Positions 52,153 to 59,928 of a stretch of 64,000 bases of DNA are shown piece after piece; position 1 is the first letter of the stretch; the number at the start of each line of letters is the position of its first letter. Made by a program: the position numbers and the translations under genes. The notes beneath the pieces were generated by a model, which saw only the letters and a list, made by a program, of their open reading frames with translations, did no database searches and was not told where the DNA came from. Source of the stretch: Bacillus pseudomycoides DSM 12442 (lineage in GTDB: Bacteria > Bacillota > Bacilli > Bacillales > Bacillaceae_G); the NCBI RefSeq assembly GCF_000161455.1, contig NZ_CM000745.1, forward strand, positions 2,377,553 through 2,441,552, given 5' to 3'.

Positions 52153-52293
52153 ATGAAATTCCAAGTTTTCTTTTTAACGATTACAATTCACAAAAACAAA
52201 TTTTCCGAGTTCGAAATGTTACACGATCAACACATTCAAAATGCTATGGATGAAGTGAAAGAACGTCAAGTCCCTTATTGTAGTCACCTATAA
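52153..52293 (+). CDS. YrzI family small protein, copy 4
   Basis: 46 aa: MKFQVFFLTITIHKNKFSEF, EMLHDQHIQNAMDEVKERQV, PYCSHL. AAAAGGAG site. It lies exactly 515 bp after copy 1, with which it shares DNA blocks inside and after the gene, showing block duplication of the array. Confidence 0.85.
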   Translation: MKFQVFFLTITIHKNKFSEFEMLHDQHIQNAMDEVKERQVPYCSHL

Positions 52294-52320
52294 TTCCTTT
52301 ACGAAAGGAGGAATTCATTT

Positions 52321-52461
52321 ATGAAATTTCATGTTTTCTTTTTAACGATTAGCATTCAAAAGATGCGGTTATCTGAAGCTGAAATTGTGCAAGAACAGCA
52401 ATATAAAAAGATTATGGATGACATTCGAGATCGTAGAAGCAAATATTATACACATCTATAA
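52321..52461 (+). CDS. YrzI family small protein, copy 5
   Basis: 46 aa: MKFHVFFLTISIQKMRLSEA, EIVQEQQYKKIMDDIRDRRS, KYYTHL. AAAGGAGGAATT site identical in surroundings to that of copy 2. Last full member of the array. Confidence 0.85.
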   Translation: MKFHVFFLTISIQKMRLSEAEIVQEQQYKKIMDDIRDRRSKYYTHL

Positions 52462-52498
52462 TGATGCGATTTAAATCTTATGAGAGGAGAGGATTAAG

Positions 52499-52555
52499 AT
52501 GTTAATGGCGCGTTGTAAAGAAATGATTTGGATTATTGAGAGGGATTCCACATAG
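52499..52555 (+). CDS. 18-codon ORF at end of YrzI array
   Basis: ATG at 52499 with AGAGGAGAGGA upstream, reading MLMARCKEMIWIIERDST to TAG. Not a YrzI member. It could be a truncated gene or a small peptide; the ribosome site is good but nothing else supports it. Confidence 0.3.
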   Translation: MLMARCKEMIWIIERDST

Positions 52556-52610
52556 TCCAATGTATGATATTTTAAAAGGCTATTTTTTTCAAATAAACAC
52601 GAAAAAATCA

Positions 52611-52659
52611 CACAATAAAAACGCCTAATTTCCATTTAAAACTAGGTGTTTTTATTGTG
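52611..52659 (+). terminator. Terminator of YrzI array
   Basis: 17-bp stem 52611-52627/52643-52659 with one G-U pair. AT-rich outer part. Confidence 0.75.
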
Positions 52660-52709
52660 ATACCTAAAGTTAACTTTCATCCTCATTTATAACAAGGTAG
52701 TAATTTTCT

Positions 52710-53110
52710 CTAGTATTCCCACGTCTTCAAGTAATCTTTTAAATCATGCGGATGAACTTTCGCACAGCCCCCACCCCAATGCGGGTATATACTTGTGCAA
52801 TTCCCTCTTCTATTAATCTTGAGTTTTCAACCTTCAAATCGTTCAATTGCGAAAATGCCGTAAATAACGTCTCTGTGTCTAGATTATTTGGTGAGGAACA
52901 AAATGCGTATGTAAAATCATAAAATAATGACCCCACCATCGGCGAAGGATCAATAATTCCATTCAACACTTCATGATGAAACAAAAAATTATGAATACTG
53001 GCGTCATCATGTAGAAACTATTTTTCTTCTTGATCTTCCCATTTTGATCAGGAATGAACAAAAGCTATCACTTTCTCATAGTCTTCTTTTAGTAATATGC
53101 CACTCGTGAT
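52710..53110 (-). pseudogene. Aminoglycoside phosphotransferase (APH)-family remnant
   Basis: The 5' end at 53110 has GAGGAGAGGT followed by ATC where the start codon should be, then TSGILLKEDYEKVIAFVHS and a stop. After a large internal deletion the C-terminal third resumes: FLHDDASIHNFLFHHEVLNG with IIDPSP (catalytic loop HxDxxxxN degenerate, and DxD-like DPS), then SLFYDFTYAFCSS, a frameshift near 52760, and VHPHDLKDYLKTWEY to TAG at 52710. The gene is dead several times over. Confidence 0.7.
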
Positions 53111-53125
53111 ACCTCTCCTCTATAA

Positions 53126-53172
53126 AATCAAGAAGGATACATCGCTTAACAAGCAATGTATCCTTCTTGATT
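53126..53172 (-). terminator. Terminator of AI-2E family transporter gene
   Basis: 17-bp perfect stem 53126-53142/53156-53172, 14 bp beyond the stop, with TTTTA on the minus strand. Confidence 0.8.
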
Positions 53173-53186
53173 CATATGAATTCTTT

Positions 53187-54272
53187 TTATTTCCGATTAT
53201 TTCTTTTCATCTTAAATAATCTCACCAAGTTTGAAACAACTGTTTTTGTCACAGCGTAAGCTGGTACTGCTAAAATCATCCCAATAATACCCGCGAAATT
53301 ACCTACACCAAGAATTAACACAATAATTGTTAAAGGATGGATATTTAATTTCGAACTCATAATACGCGGTGAAATGATGTTACTCTCAAATTGTTGTACA
53401 ATTGTTACGATAACAATTACCCACAATGCTTGCATTGGAGATACAAATAATCCAACAATTACAGCTGGTGCTGCCCCAATAAAAGGTCCTAAATTCGGGA
53501 TAATATTTGTAAATGCCGCTATAATACCTAAAACAAAAGCATATGGCAAATCCATGATGACATATCCGATAAATGTAAATGCACCGACGAATAAACAAAC
53601 GAGCGCTTGCCCCTGAATATAGGCAGACAACGTTTCACCTGTTTCTTTTATAATACGAAGTCCTTCTTCACGATACGATTCTGGTAAAAAACTAACAGCT
53701 TTTCCTGGAAATGCATGACCATCTTTAAACATGTAAAACAAGATAAATGGTACTGTAAATACGACTAATGCAACGTTTGTAATAATACCGAATAAAGCCG
53801 TTGCACTCGACGTTATTGTATTTGGTATCTCTTTTAAATACTCAATTGCGTTTTTTTCAATCGTTTCAATTGATACATAATCTTGTGTAGCCAGCCATTC
53901 AAATAGCCTATGATGAGATAATTCTTGTATGTATACTTTCCCCTCTTTAATATATGTTGGCATGTTTTTCACTAGGTCCATTAGCTGCTGTGAAATCGTT
54001 GGAACGACTACACCAATTGCAACTGCTGCCAGTGTAATGATAAAAACATATAACAACAATATCGCTAAACTTCTAGGAACTTTTTTCGCCTCTAAAAACA
54101 CTAACACTGGATTAAAGATGAAATATAAAAACATAGCAATTAAAATTGGGAAAAATAAAGTGGAAATGAATATGCCAATCGGTTGAAATAAAAATGATAT
54201 TTTTGTGCAAATAAATATAATTCCTACAACCATTAGCACTTCTAATGTCCAAAAGTGCACTTTCGATTTCAA
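53187..54272 (-). CDS. AI-2E family transporter (PF01594-type membrane protein)
   Basis: 361 aa from TTG at 54272 with AAGGAGG 8 nt upstream. Eight predicted helices: a pair near 12-60, one near 70-90, a long cytoplasmic or extracellular helical part (95-150), then five from 155 on, with the conserved PFILFYMFKDG and NIIPNLGPFIGAAPAVIVG motifs. The family includes AI-2 exporter TqsA and sodium/proton antiporters as well as many of unknown substrate. Monocistronic. Confidence 0.87.
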   Translation of the reverse strand: MKSKVHFWTLEVLMVVGIIFICTKISFLFQPIGIFISTLFFPILIAMFLYFIFNPVLVFLEAKKVPRSLAILLLYVFIITLAAVAIGVVVPTISQQLMDLVKNMPTYIKEGKVYIQELSHHRLFEWLATQDYVSIETIEKNAIEYLKEIPNTITSSATALFGIITNVALVVFTVPFILFYMFKDGHAFPGKAVSFLPESYREEGLRIIKETGETLSAYIQGQALVCLFVGAFTFIGYVIMDLPYAFVLGIIAAFTNIIPNLGPFIGAAPAVIVGLFVSPMQALWVIVIVTIVQQFESNIISPRIMSSKLNIHPLTIIVLILGVGNFAGIIGMILAVPAYAVTKTVVSNLVRLFKMKRNNRK

Positions 54273-54423
54273 AAAAACGTCCTCCTTTAAACTAGCACTT
54301 CCCTATATTGTATCAAAACATCCATGAATTTTACATGCTATTTTCACCTTCAATGTTCCAAAATGCGAATAAATACACTACAATGAGATTACATACAAAT
54401 TTGCAGGGTAAAAGGTGATAAAT

Positions 54424-55251
54424 ATGACGCAATGTATTATTTGCAGAAAAGAAACGAAAGAACTTAGTGAACAACATGTTATCCCAGAGATTTTATGTGG
54501 ACATTATTTTACAAATTCAATTTGTGATACTTGTTATGAACATCTCATAACAAACGTGGATCGACCATTAATTCGGCATAAACTGATTCAATATAAAATC
54601 GAACAAATGAAACAACAAATTGATTCTCCTCTTTATACGAATGAATATGGTCAAGAATTAGCTGCGGCAGAAACTGAAGAAGTTGAAACAAACGATGAAA
54701 TATACTATTCTAATGAATTAATTATGAAACTATGTAAAAAACATGATATTTCATTGCATAATGAAATTTGGAAAGAAGAGCGCGTAACAAAAGTAGCAAG
54801 CTCAATTCAACGTGAATTACTTTTAGATAACCGTAAATATAAAATGAGTATCTTAAAAATGGCTTATACATTCGCAGTACATACAATTGACGGTTATTTT
54901 AATGATCCAGATGCGATTGATATTTCTACTATTATATCGAATGTTGACTTTATCGAATTAAAAGAACGAAGCATTGTTCGTGATCTAAGTAAAAGTTCAT
55001 TGTGGAATACCCTCAATACAACTAGCGATAATCACTACTTTATTTTATTAAGTGACAAAGATGGTCTATTCTGCTTCATTCGTCTATTTGATATTTTTGA
55101 TGTTGTTGTCCATCTTTCTAGAAAAAAATATCAACTTCCATCTCCAATTGTTGGAGTGAATGATATAGAAAAACAAGAATTCTATATTGAAAATTTAAAA
55201 CAATACATGGATAAGTTATTTAAACAAAAAAGCCCAAAAACTCATATCTAA
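54424..55251 (+). CDS. HNH-like zinc protein of unknown role
   Basis: 275 aa from the ATG at 54424 (AAAGGTG 6 nt upstream). The N-terminal 40 residues are an HNH_5-type zinc module: CIICRKETKELSEQHVIPE with the His, then GHYFTNSICDTCYEHL supplying the second CxxC. The remaining 230 residues are helical and not recognised. Probably a nuclease or nucleic-acid-binding protein. No restriction or phage genes are nearby. Confidence 0.7.
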   Translation: MTQCIICRKETKELSEQHVIPEILCGHYFTNSICDTCYEHLITNVDRPLIRHKLIQYKIEQMKQQIDSPLYTNEYGQELAAAETEEVETNDEIYYSNELIMKLCKKHDISLHNEIWKEERVTKVASSIQRELLLDNRKYKMSILKMAYTFAVHTIDGYFNDPDAIDISTIISNVDFIELKERSIVRDLSKSSLWNTLNTTSDNHYFILLSDKDGLFCFIRLFDIFDVVVHLSRKKYQLPSPIVGVNDIEKQEFYIENLKQYMDKLFKQKSPKTHI

Positions 55252-55276
55252 TTACAAACTAGAACATACGGTCTCC

Positions 55277-55306
55277 TTTCTTGATGAAAAGACACTATGT
55301 TATAAT
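55277..55306 (+). promoter_or_regulatory. Extended -10 promoter of candidate antitoxin RNA
   Basis: TGTTATAAT at 55298-55306 is a perfect extended -10 (TGnTATAAT); the -35 region is weak (TTCTTG). No ORF follows on the plus strand. Confidence 0.55.
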
Positions 55307-55365
55307 GTGTATGAAAAGAACAATACAATCACATAAAATAATTATAAATTGTATATAAATAAAAA

Positions 55366-55393
55366 AGACTAGTGTGCGGCTACACACCAGTCT
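55366..55393 (-). terminator. Terminator of toxin mRNA
   Basis: 11-bp stem 55366-55376/55383-55393, complete on the minus strand with one G-U pair, followed by six Ts (55361-55366). Confidence 0.75.
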
Positions 55394-55448
55394 ATGTAAC
55401 TTAGCAGATTGGATTGTTCATTTATCCTATTTGTTTCTTACAAACGAG

Positions 55449-55489
55449 ACAACCCACATTCTATTGGCATAGGTGGGTTGTTATTTTTT
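55449..55489 (+). terminator. Terminator of antisense RNA
   Basis: 9-bp stem 55449-55457/55473-55481 (ACAACCCAC/GTGGGTTGT), 15-nt loop, followed by TATTTTTT. Confidence 0.75.
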
Positions 55490-55573
55490 GAGCTTGTCAA
55501 TTAATACGACAACAAACGTTAACAATGCAACGAGAAATAATCCGCCTTGCAGTAACAACGCAATTTCACTCAT
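55481..55573 (-). CDS. Putative type I holin-like toxin peptide (30 aa)
   Basis: The 30-aa peptide begins MSEIALLLQGGLFLVALLTF and ends VVVLIDKLKK: one membrane helix, polar N-terminus, Lys-rich C-terminus, the pattern of Hol-Tox/TxpA/BsrG type I toxins. GGGAGGTGA lies 7 nt before the ATG but is wholly paired in a stem with 55598-55609. The predicted mRNA runs from about 55636 to about 55360. Such peptides damage the membrane or wall when their antisense RNA is lost. Too short for standard gene callers. Confidence 0.7.
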   Translation of the reverse strand: MSEIALLLQGGLFLVALLTFVVVLIDKLKK

Positions 55574-55576
55574 TTA

Positions 55577-55609
55577 TTATCACCTCCCTTCTATCCGGAG
55601 AAGTGATAA
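55577..55609 (-). promoter_or_regulatory. Shine-Dalgarno-sequestering hairpin of toxin mRNA
   Basis: 12-bp stem with two G-U pairs: 55598-55609 (5' arm TTATCACTTCTC on the minus strand, plus C) pairs with 55577-55588 (GGGAGGTGATAA), burying the ribosome site; 9-nt loop. A feature known from B. subtilis type I toxin mRNAs. Confidence 0.65.
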
Positions 55610-55674
55610 TTGAACAACCAACCATACCATAAGTTACCTCTTAATTTTATCATATTTTCTAATCTTTTACGATG

Positions 55675-55705
55675 AAAACCGGCAAGTCTCTCGCTTGCCG
55701 GTTTT
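55675..55705. terminator. Bidirectional terminator
   Basis: 12-bp GC-rich stem 55675-55686/55694-55705 with A/T edges; ends the AAC(3) operon on the minus strand. Confidence 0.88.
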
Positions 55706-55721
55706 ACTGATTCCTATTCTT

Positions 55722-56783
55722 TTATTCTCCATCTTGGACTAGTTTTCCAACAATCGCTTCATAAAATTCCCGCTCATCATCCACATTTACATGTACACGA
55801 TTCACCTTTTTGGTAAACCCATATAATAACTGCGCTGTTAACGGCTCTTTTAATTTTATTTCAAAAGTAGCCGGTTCCTTTATAAATTCCATTACCGTTG
55901 CTTCGAATACTTCTTTTCCTTCTTCCTTCGTTAATACCTCGCCTTTATAAAATGTAATCTCCTTTATTTGAGTAAATGGGATTATGATTTTCTTCCCAAA
56001 TCCAACTTGGATAATTACTTCCGTTTCCGTCATCATATATGGATTCGTACGAATTGCTTGTATCTCAGCTAAAAAATAAAGAATTCCATATATATTTACA
56101 ATAAGTAAGCTCCAAGCAACTACCTCATTCCACTGATGAAGTAAATAATGAAATCCAATTGATTCAATTAATGTTGCGTGAATCAGCATAATATAAAACG
56201 GGATTGCTCCGGTCTTTTTATGATATGAAAAAACATGCTGACTTTCCGGCATCTTTGTACGCCACGAGAATAAAGCGTAGTAAAATAATTTACATTCCGA
56301 AACAATAACATCTACTACAGTATTTCTTTTCAACACAGTATCAAAGGCTTTATCAATTGCAAAGGAAAATGATGGATATTCGTTCTTATATTGTTTATAA
56401 CATCGTATAACCGTAGGCAAAGCTCTAGCAATCTTATACAGCATAAATAACTCTAAACCTATAAACGCAATTTCTCCTGCCACTAAAATATAAGAAACAA
56501 ACGAAAACGACTGTAAATAATCGCTTGGAATAACAAATCTTGCGGCAATATAACCTGCTATTACAACTGGAAATATATAAGTTAACGAATAGCGTTTACG
56601 TATAATAAAGAAATACGTAATGACTGGAATGACAATAAGAAAATCTAACAAGGACCCTAACACCATTTCCTTCGGTACAGCGGGTACAATAGGAAGTGTA
56701 TATGCTAGATAATTTGATATTACAATTAAAGCTATAAAACCAATCGAAATATTTCTTCTTTTACGTGAAATGGATTTACTCAT
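55722..56783 (-). CDS. Polytopic membrane protein, last gene of AAC(3) operon
   Basis: 353 aa, about eight membrane helices (15-33, 42-60, 68-88, 93-118, 165-175, 198-216, 222-240 and neighbours) and a C-terminal cytoplasmic domain of about 100 residues with PH-like strands (TEVIIQVGFGKKIIIPFTQI, EITFYKGEVL). Similar B. cereus proteins are sometimes labelled carotene monooxygenase without support. Function unknown. 14 bp after the TPR gene, so co-transcribed. Confidence 0.7.
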   Translation of the reverse strand: MSKSISRKRRNISIGFIALIVISNYLAYTLPIVPAVPKEMVLGSLLDFLIVIPVITYFFIIRKRYSLTYIFPVVIAGYIAARFVIPSDYLQSFSFVSYILVAGEIAFIGLELFMLYKIARALPTVIRCYKQYKNEYPSFSFAIDKAFDTVLKRNTVVDVIVSECKLFYYALFSWRTKMPESQHVFSYHKKTGAIPFYIMLIHATLIESIGFHYLLHQWNEVVAWSLLIVNIYGILYFLAEIQAIRTNPYMMTETEVIIQVGFGKKIIIPFTQIKEITFYKGEVLTKEEGKEVFEATVMEFIKEPATFEIKLKEPLTAQLLYGFTKKVNRVHVNVDDEREFYEAIVGKLVQDGE

Positions 56784-56797
56784 ATAATCCCACCTTT

Positions 56798-57271
56798 TTA
56801 TTTAAAAATCTCATTAAGATGATCTTTATAGAACAAAATAGCTCGTTCATATTCTTTTACACCTTCTAGTTTTACAACAGTTTCAAGCAATAATTTCATT
56901 GCTTCTTCATATTCTTTAATGTTATATTTGGCAATGGAAAGAAATACTTTCATGGTATCATTGTCTGGAAACTGTTTGATTCCAGCTTCTAACGTAACAA
57001 TCGCTTTATTATATTGACCAATACAGCGATATGTGCTACCGAGTCCAATATATGCCCCACATAATGATTCTCCTTTAAGTCCATTTACAATTGCTTTTTC
57101 GTAAAATGGAACAGCTTCTGTTTCAAGTCCCATTACATCATGTATACAAGCGCATTCATAGAGGACTTCTGGATTTTGAGTAAAGTTAGTTAACCCAATG
57201 AGTATGTCCCTTGCTTGTGCATATTTTTTTTCATTCCGAAATTGAATCGCTTGCTCAAATAACTGTTTCAC
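56798..57271 (-). CDS. TPR-repeat protein
   Basis: 157 aa from the GTG at 57271, which sits 8 nt from AAGGAG; the ATG at 57277 is only 2 nt from it. About three and a half tetratricopeptide repeats (AIQFRNEKKYAQARDILIGL, ACIHDVMGLETEAVPFYEKA, LGSTYRCIGQYNKAIVTLEA, SIAKYNIKEYEEAMKLLLET). TPR units mediate protein-protein contact. Its start lies within the end of the HAD gene, so the genes are coupled. Confidence 0.85.
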   Translation of the reverse strand: MKQLFEQAIQFRNEKKYAQARDILIGLTNFTQNPEVLYECACIHDVMGLETEAVPFYEKAIVNGLKGESLCGAYIGLGSTYRCIGQYNKAIVTLEAGIKQFPDNDTMKVFLSIAKYNIKEYEEAMKLLLETVVKLEGVKEYERAILFYKDHLNEIFK

Positions 57272-58058
57272 CTGCATCGCTCCTTATTTGATCCAGAATA
57301 GATGCTACACCATCATCTTCATTACTATCCGTAATATAATATGCTAATTCTTTTAACTCTGAAATTGCATTTTCCATTGCAATTGGATAACCACATTCTT
57401 GGAACAAACCGATATCATTCCAATCATCACCAAATACCATGACTTGCTCTGCACTTATTTCATGCCTTTGGCACCAATTTAACACAGCATTCTCTTTCGA
57501 AACATTGCAATCCATAATTTGAACGAGCTGATTTTGATCAGTACAGATTACATTTACTTTATGCCGAAATTGTTCTTTTAATTTTTCATAGTGAGAAAAA
57601 GAGTGTAACAGTATTTTAGATACAGAGCGTTGCTTCATTTCTTCATTTGTAATCACAATAGGCTTTGTTGCTGTTATAAAATTTGTTTTTATATTTTGAT
57701 TAATGTAACATGTATCTTCCACCTCAATAGCGATGAAAGAATCAGGTTCCTTCTGCGTAACAAAACTGATAATTTCTGCGGTATACATAGCATCAATTGG
57801 GTAATGGTAATTCATTTTTGTTATTTGATCCCGTAATAGAGCGCCATTGTAATACACCATCATGCCAATATTCTGTAATTCCTTGGAAAGAAACTGCTTT
57901 ACAGAACGAGGAGCTCTTGCTGTCGCAAAAATGATATGTATACCTTTTCTATGGCAATCCATAACCGCTTTTATATTTCTCTCTGATACCTTCTTTTCGT
58001 TATTTAATAATGTACCATCTAAATCTAATACAATAACTTTTATATTTTTAAAAAGCAT
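57255..58058 (-). CDS. Cof-type HAD hydrolase
   Basis: 267 aa. HAD motif I DLDGTLL (about 12-18), motif II ATARAPRSV, motif III Lys near 200 and motif IV GDDWNDIGLF, with the C2-type cap between. Such enzymes dephosphorylate sugar phosphates, FMN or PLP. AAGGAGGAG site. Third gene of the operon after AAC(3) and CoaB-like. Confidence 0.9.
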   Translation of the reverse strand: MLFKNIKVIVLDLDGTLLNNEKKVSERNIKAVMDCHRKGIHIIFATARAPRSVKQFLSKELQNIGMMVYYNGALLRDQITKMNYHYPIDAMYTAEIISFVTQKEPDSFIAIEVEDTCYINQNIKTNFITATKPIVITNEEMKQRSVSKILLHSFSHYEKLKEQFRHKVNVICTDQNQLVQIMDCNVSKENAVLNWCQRHEISAEQVMVFGDDWNDIGLFQECGYPIAMENAISELKELAYYITDSNEDDGVASILDQIRSDAGETVI

Positions 58059-58074
58059 AAGCTCCTCCTTCTAT

Positions 58075-58782
58075 TTACATATGACCAATACTTATTTCGT
58101 TTACACGATTACACAAATCTTCTAACCTGTTTACAATCTCTTTCGCTGTTTCATCTTTCCCTTCACAAACCCAAACATTGCCATCTTCTCCAATCACATG
58201 ATGAATGGCTGCATGTGAATACAGGGAATGCGGAGAATTTGCTATCATCAGATTTGCTTTTGCCTGTTCCATTCTTTCACTTGCTCGTTGGATTAATCCA
58301 GCTTCTGTGACATCGCTTTCAAGTTTAAATCCAACTAAAATCGTTTCCGGATCCCATTGTTTAATTTGTTTTAATATTTTAGGTGCCTTTTGAAAATGAA
58401 CGATTGGTGCTATATCACTCGAAATCTTCCCATTCTTATCAAGTCCATTTCCTTCTTGATCACAAATTTTATCAACAATCCAATCCGATCCAGCTGCCGC
58501 CATAATCACAGCATCGATTTTCTCATGTGTAATGATACTTTTCATTTTATCTTGTAAATCAATAATACCTTCAAATGGATGTAATTCTAATTCGCTATTT
58601 GTAGCATTCGGTTTTTCAGCAAAATAACCATGTAAGTATATGACATGTGCTCCTTTTGACATCGCTTCTTCAGCAAGAATTTTTCCGATTGTACCTTTTG
58701 CTAAATTCGTATGACCACGTACTTGATCCCATTTTTCTAAACAGCCACCACTCGTAATTAAAATCTTTTTCCCCTTCATCAT
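58075..58782 (-). CDS. CoaB-like phosphopantothenate-cysteine ligase domain protein
   Basis: 235 aa from the ATG at 58782 (AAGGG 6-7 nt upstream). The CoaB fold: KKILITSGGCLEKWDQVRGH (usual GGTxExID...R nucleotide loop), AKGTIGKILAEEA, and VIMAAAGSDWIVD, KAPKILKQI, LVGFKLESD in the second half. Standard CoaB is fused to the CoaC decarboxylase; here it stands alone, so it is a paralogue with perhaps another acyl-cysteine substrate. Embedded between AAC(3) and HAD genes. Confidence 0.82.
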   Translation of the reverse strand: MMKGKKILITSGGCLEKWDQVRGHTNLAKGTIGKILAEEAMSKGAHVIYLHGYFAEKPNATNSELELHPFEGIIDLQDKMKSIITHEKIDAVIMAAAGSDWIVDKICDQEGNGLDKNGKISSDIAPIVHFQKAPKILKQIKQWDPETILVGFKLESDVTEAGLIQRASERMEQAKANLMIANSPHSLYSHAAIHHVIGEDGNVWVCEGKDETAKEIVNRLEDLCNRVNEISIGHM

Positions 58783-58791
58783 AACCATCCC

Positions 58792-59598
58792 TTACTTATT
58801 TTTCGAACGAAACCATTGTACACCAAAGTCAACAATTTCTCGTTGTTTCATTAATCTACACGTTGCATTTCCCACTTTACCAATTGTTACAGCGTTTATA
58901 TGTTCAAACTCTTTTCCAATCTCAACAAACAAGTCAGAATCATAGTCCATTTCATCGAACTCTTTCCACGCCCTTACGTTATTTTCTATAATGGGTGCTC
59001 CAACTTTTATTAATTCACGTGCTCCTGTACGTATTTCAGATAAGTGAATCGATGTATTAGAATCGTAGCCTACACCTATCAACAATACATATCCATCTAA
59101 ATCATATATTTTCTTTAGTGGTGAGTACTCTCCAAAACTAATTGAAAGTGAATGCTCCGCTATAATAACCTCCGCATGTTTTCCCCATGCAGCAAAACTA
59201 TTTAACGGATGATTACTACGTTTTACATTTGGATATGTACGAAAACATTCTACAACTTTCCCCATCGCGCGTGTTGGAGTTACATCCGGATGAAACGCTG
59301 GAACATTGTCTCGAATAATTTGCCACCAGTTTTCTGGAACGGGTGGCCTTACCCAGTTTTTCGGATCAGACAAATCCGACGTTTGAGTTGGCATGATAAT
59401 CGTACCTTCTTCAGTAATTACATTCATTAAAGCTTCAACTACGGCGACGGCCCCACCAGATACCCAGCCAATTGAGCTCAAAGAAGAATGGACGATCACT
59501 GTCATTCCTTTTTTAAGTCCTAATGCCTGTAAATCATTCGATATAGTTTCAATTGTATTTGGTAATTGCGTTTCTGCCACAATGTCGTTTATTTTCAT
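58792..59598 (-). CDS. Aminoglycoside 3-N-acetyltransferase family protein (AAC(3)/YokD-like)
   Basis: 268 aa. Motifs of the Antibiotic_NAT family: VHSSLSSIGWVSGGAVAVVEAL (acetyl-CoA site), IIMPTQTSDLSDP, RSNHPLNSFAAWGKHAE with the catalytic His, and VGYDSNTSIHLSE. Resembles YokD and a B. anthracis AAC(3) family member. Uses acetyl-CoA to acetylate an amine; chromosomal members often act poorly on antibiotics, and the operon with a CoaB-like ligase hints at another small-molecule substrate. GGGGGAG site. First gene of a five-gene operon. Confidence 0.88.
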   Translation of the reverse strand: MKINDIVAETQLPNTIETISNDLQALGLKKGMTVIVHSSLSSIGWVSGGAVAVVEALMNVITEEGTIIMPTQTSDLSDPKNWVRPPVPENWWQIIRDNVPAFHPDVTPTRAMGKVVECFRTYPNVKRSNHPLNSFAAWGKHAEVIIAEHSLSISFGEYSPLKKIYDLDGYVLLIGVGYDSNTSIHLSEIRTGARELIKVGAPIIENNVRAWKEFDEMDYDSDLFVEIGKEFEHINAVTIGKVGNATCRLMKQREIVDFGVQWFRSKNK

Positions 59599-59928
59599 AA
59601 TTACTCCCCCATAAGGTTCTCTCTATGCTTATAAACTATCAAATTGAATTTTAAATCTCATCAATATATTATCATATTTTTCTTAATTTTTAATCCAAAC
59701 GCCAAAGAGACCTCCTAAAAAATTCTGTTCATACTGACTTATGTATCCTAGACAACTGAACTATAGCACTGCTCCATATACACTTGTATTATTATGGTAA
59801 ATATTATACAATAAAACCGACTGGTCGGTCTATAAAAAGAAGAATTATGAAAGACTATCACAACCTTGCATAGCGTCAACATACATAAAAGGTCTTTCTT
59901 AGTCTATTTTCAAGGGAGATGAAGCCAT
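59599..59928. other. Divergent intergenic region with TetR-like operator
   Basis: No gene visible. Carries AT-rich promoter-like sequence and a TetR-type dyad at 59816-59829, both upstream of the CPBP gene. Confidence 0.5.
59816..59829. promoter_or_regulatory. TetR-family-type operator
   Basis: ACCGACTGGTCGGT: arms ACCGA/TCGGT around a 4-bp centre, directly downstream of a TATACA-like -10 (59806). Such GACCGAC/GTCGGTC dyads are common TetR/AcrR operators. No TetR gene is in the window. Confidence 0.45.

Larger units (their letters stand above)
51698..52324 (+). repeat. 515-bp-period direct duplication within YrzI array
   Basis: Identical 29-bp block at 51698-51726 and 52213-52241, and a ~33-bp intergenic block (AATTCCTTTACGAAAGGAGG...) at 51777-51809 and 52292-52324, both offset by exactly 515 bp. 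Confidence 0.85.
55313..55489 (+). ncRNA. Candidate antisense antitoxin RNA (~175 nt)
   Basis: Runs from the extended -10 promoter to a terminator at 55449-55489 whose T run lies in the last codons of the convergent toxin gene. Predicted overlap with the toxin mRNA 3' end is about 120-125 nt (55365-55489). The size and 3'-3' overlap resemble RatA and SR4 of B. subtilis. Transcription not shown. Confidence 0.5.
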
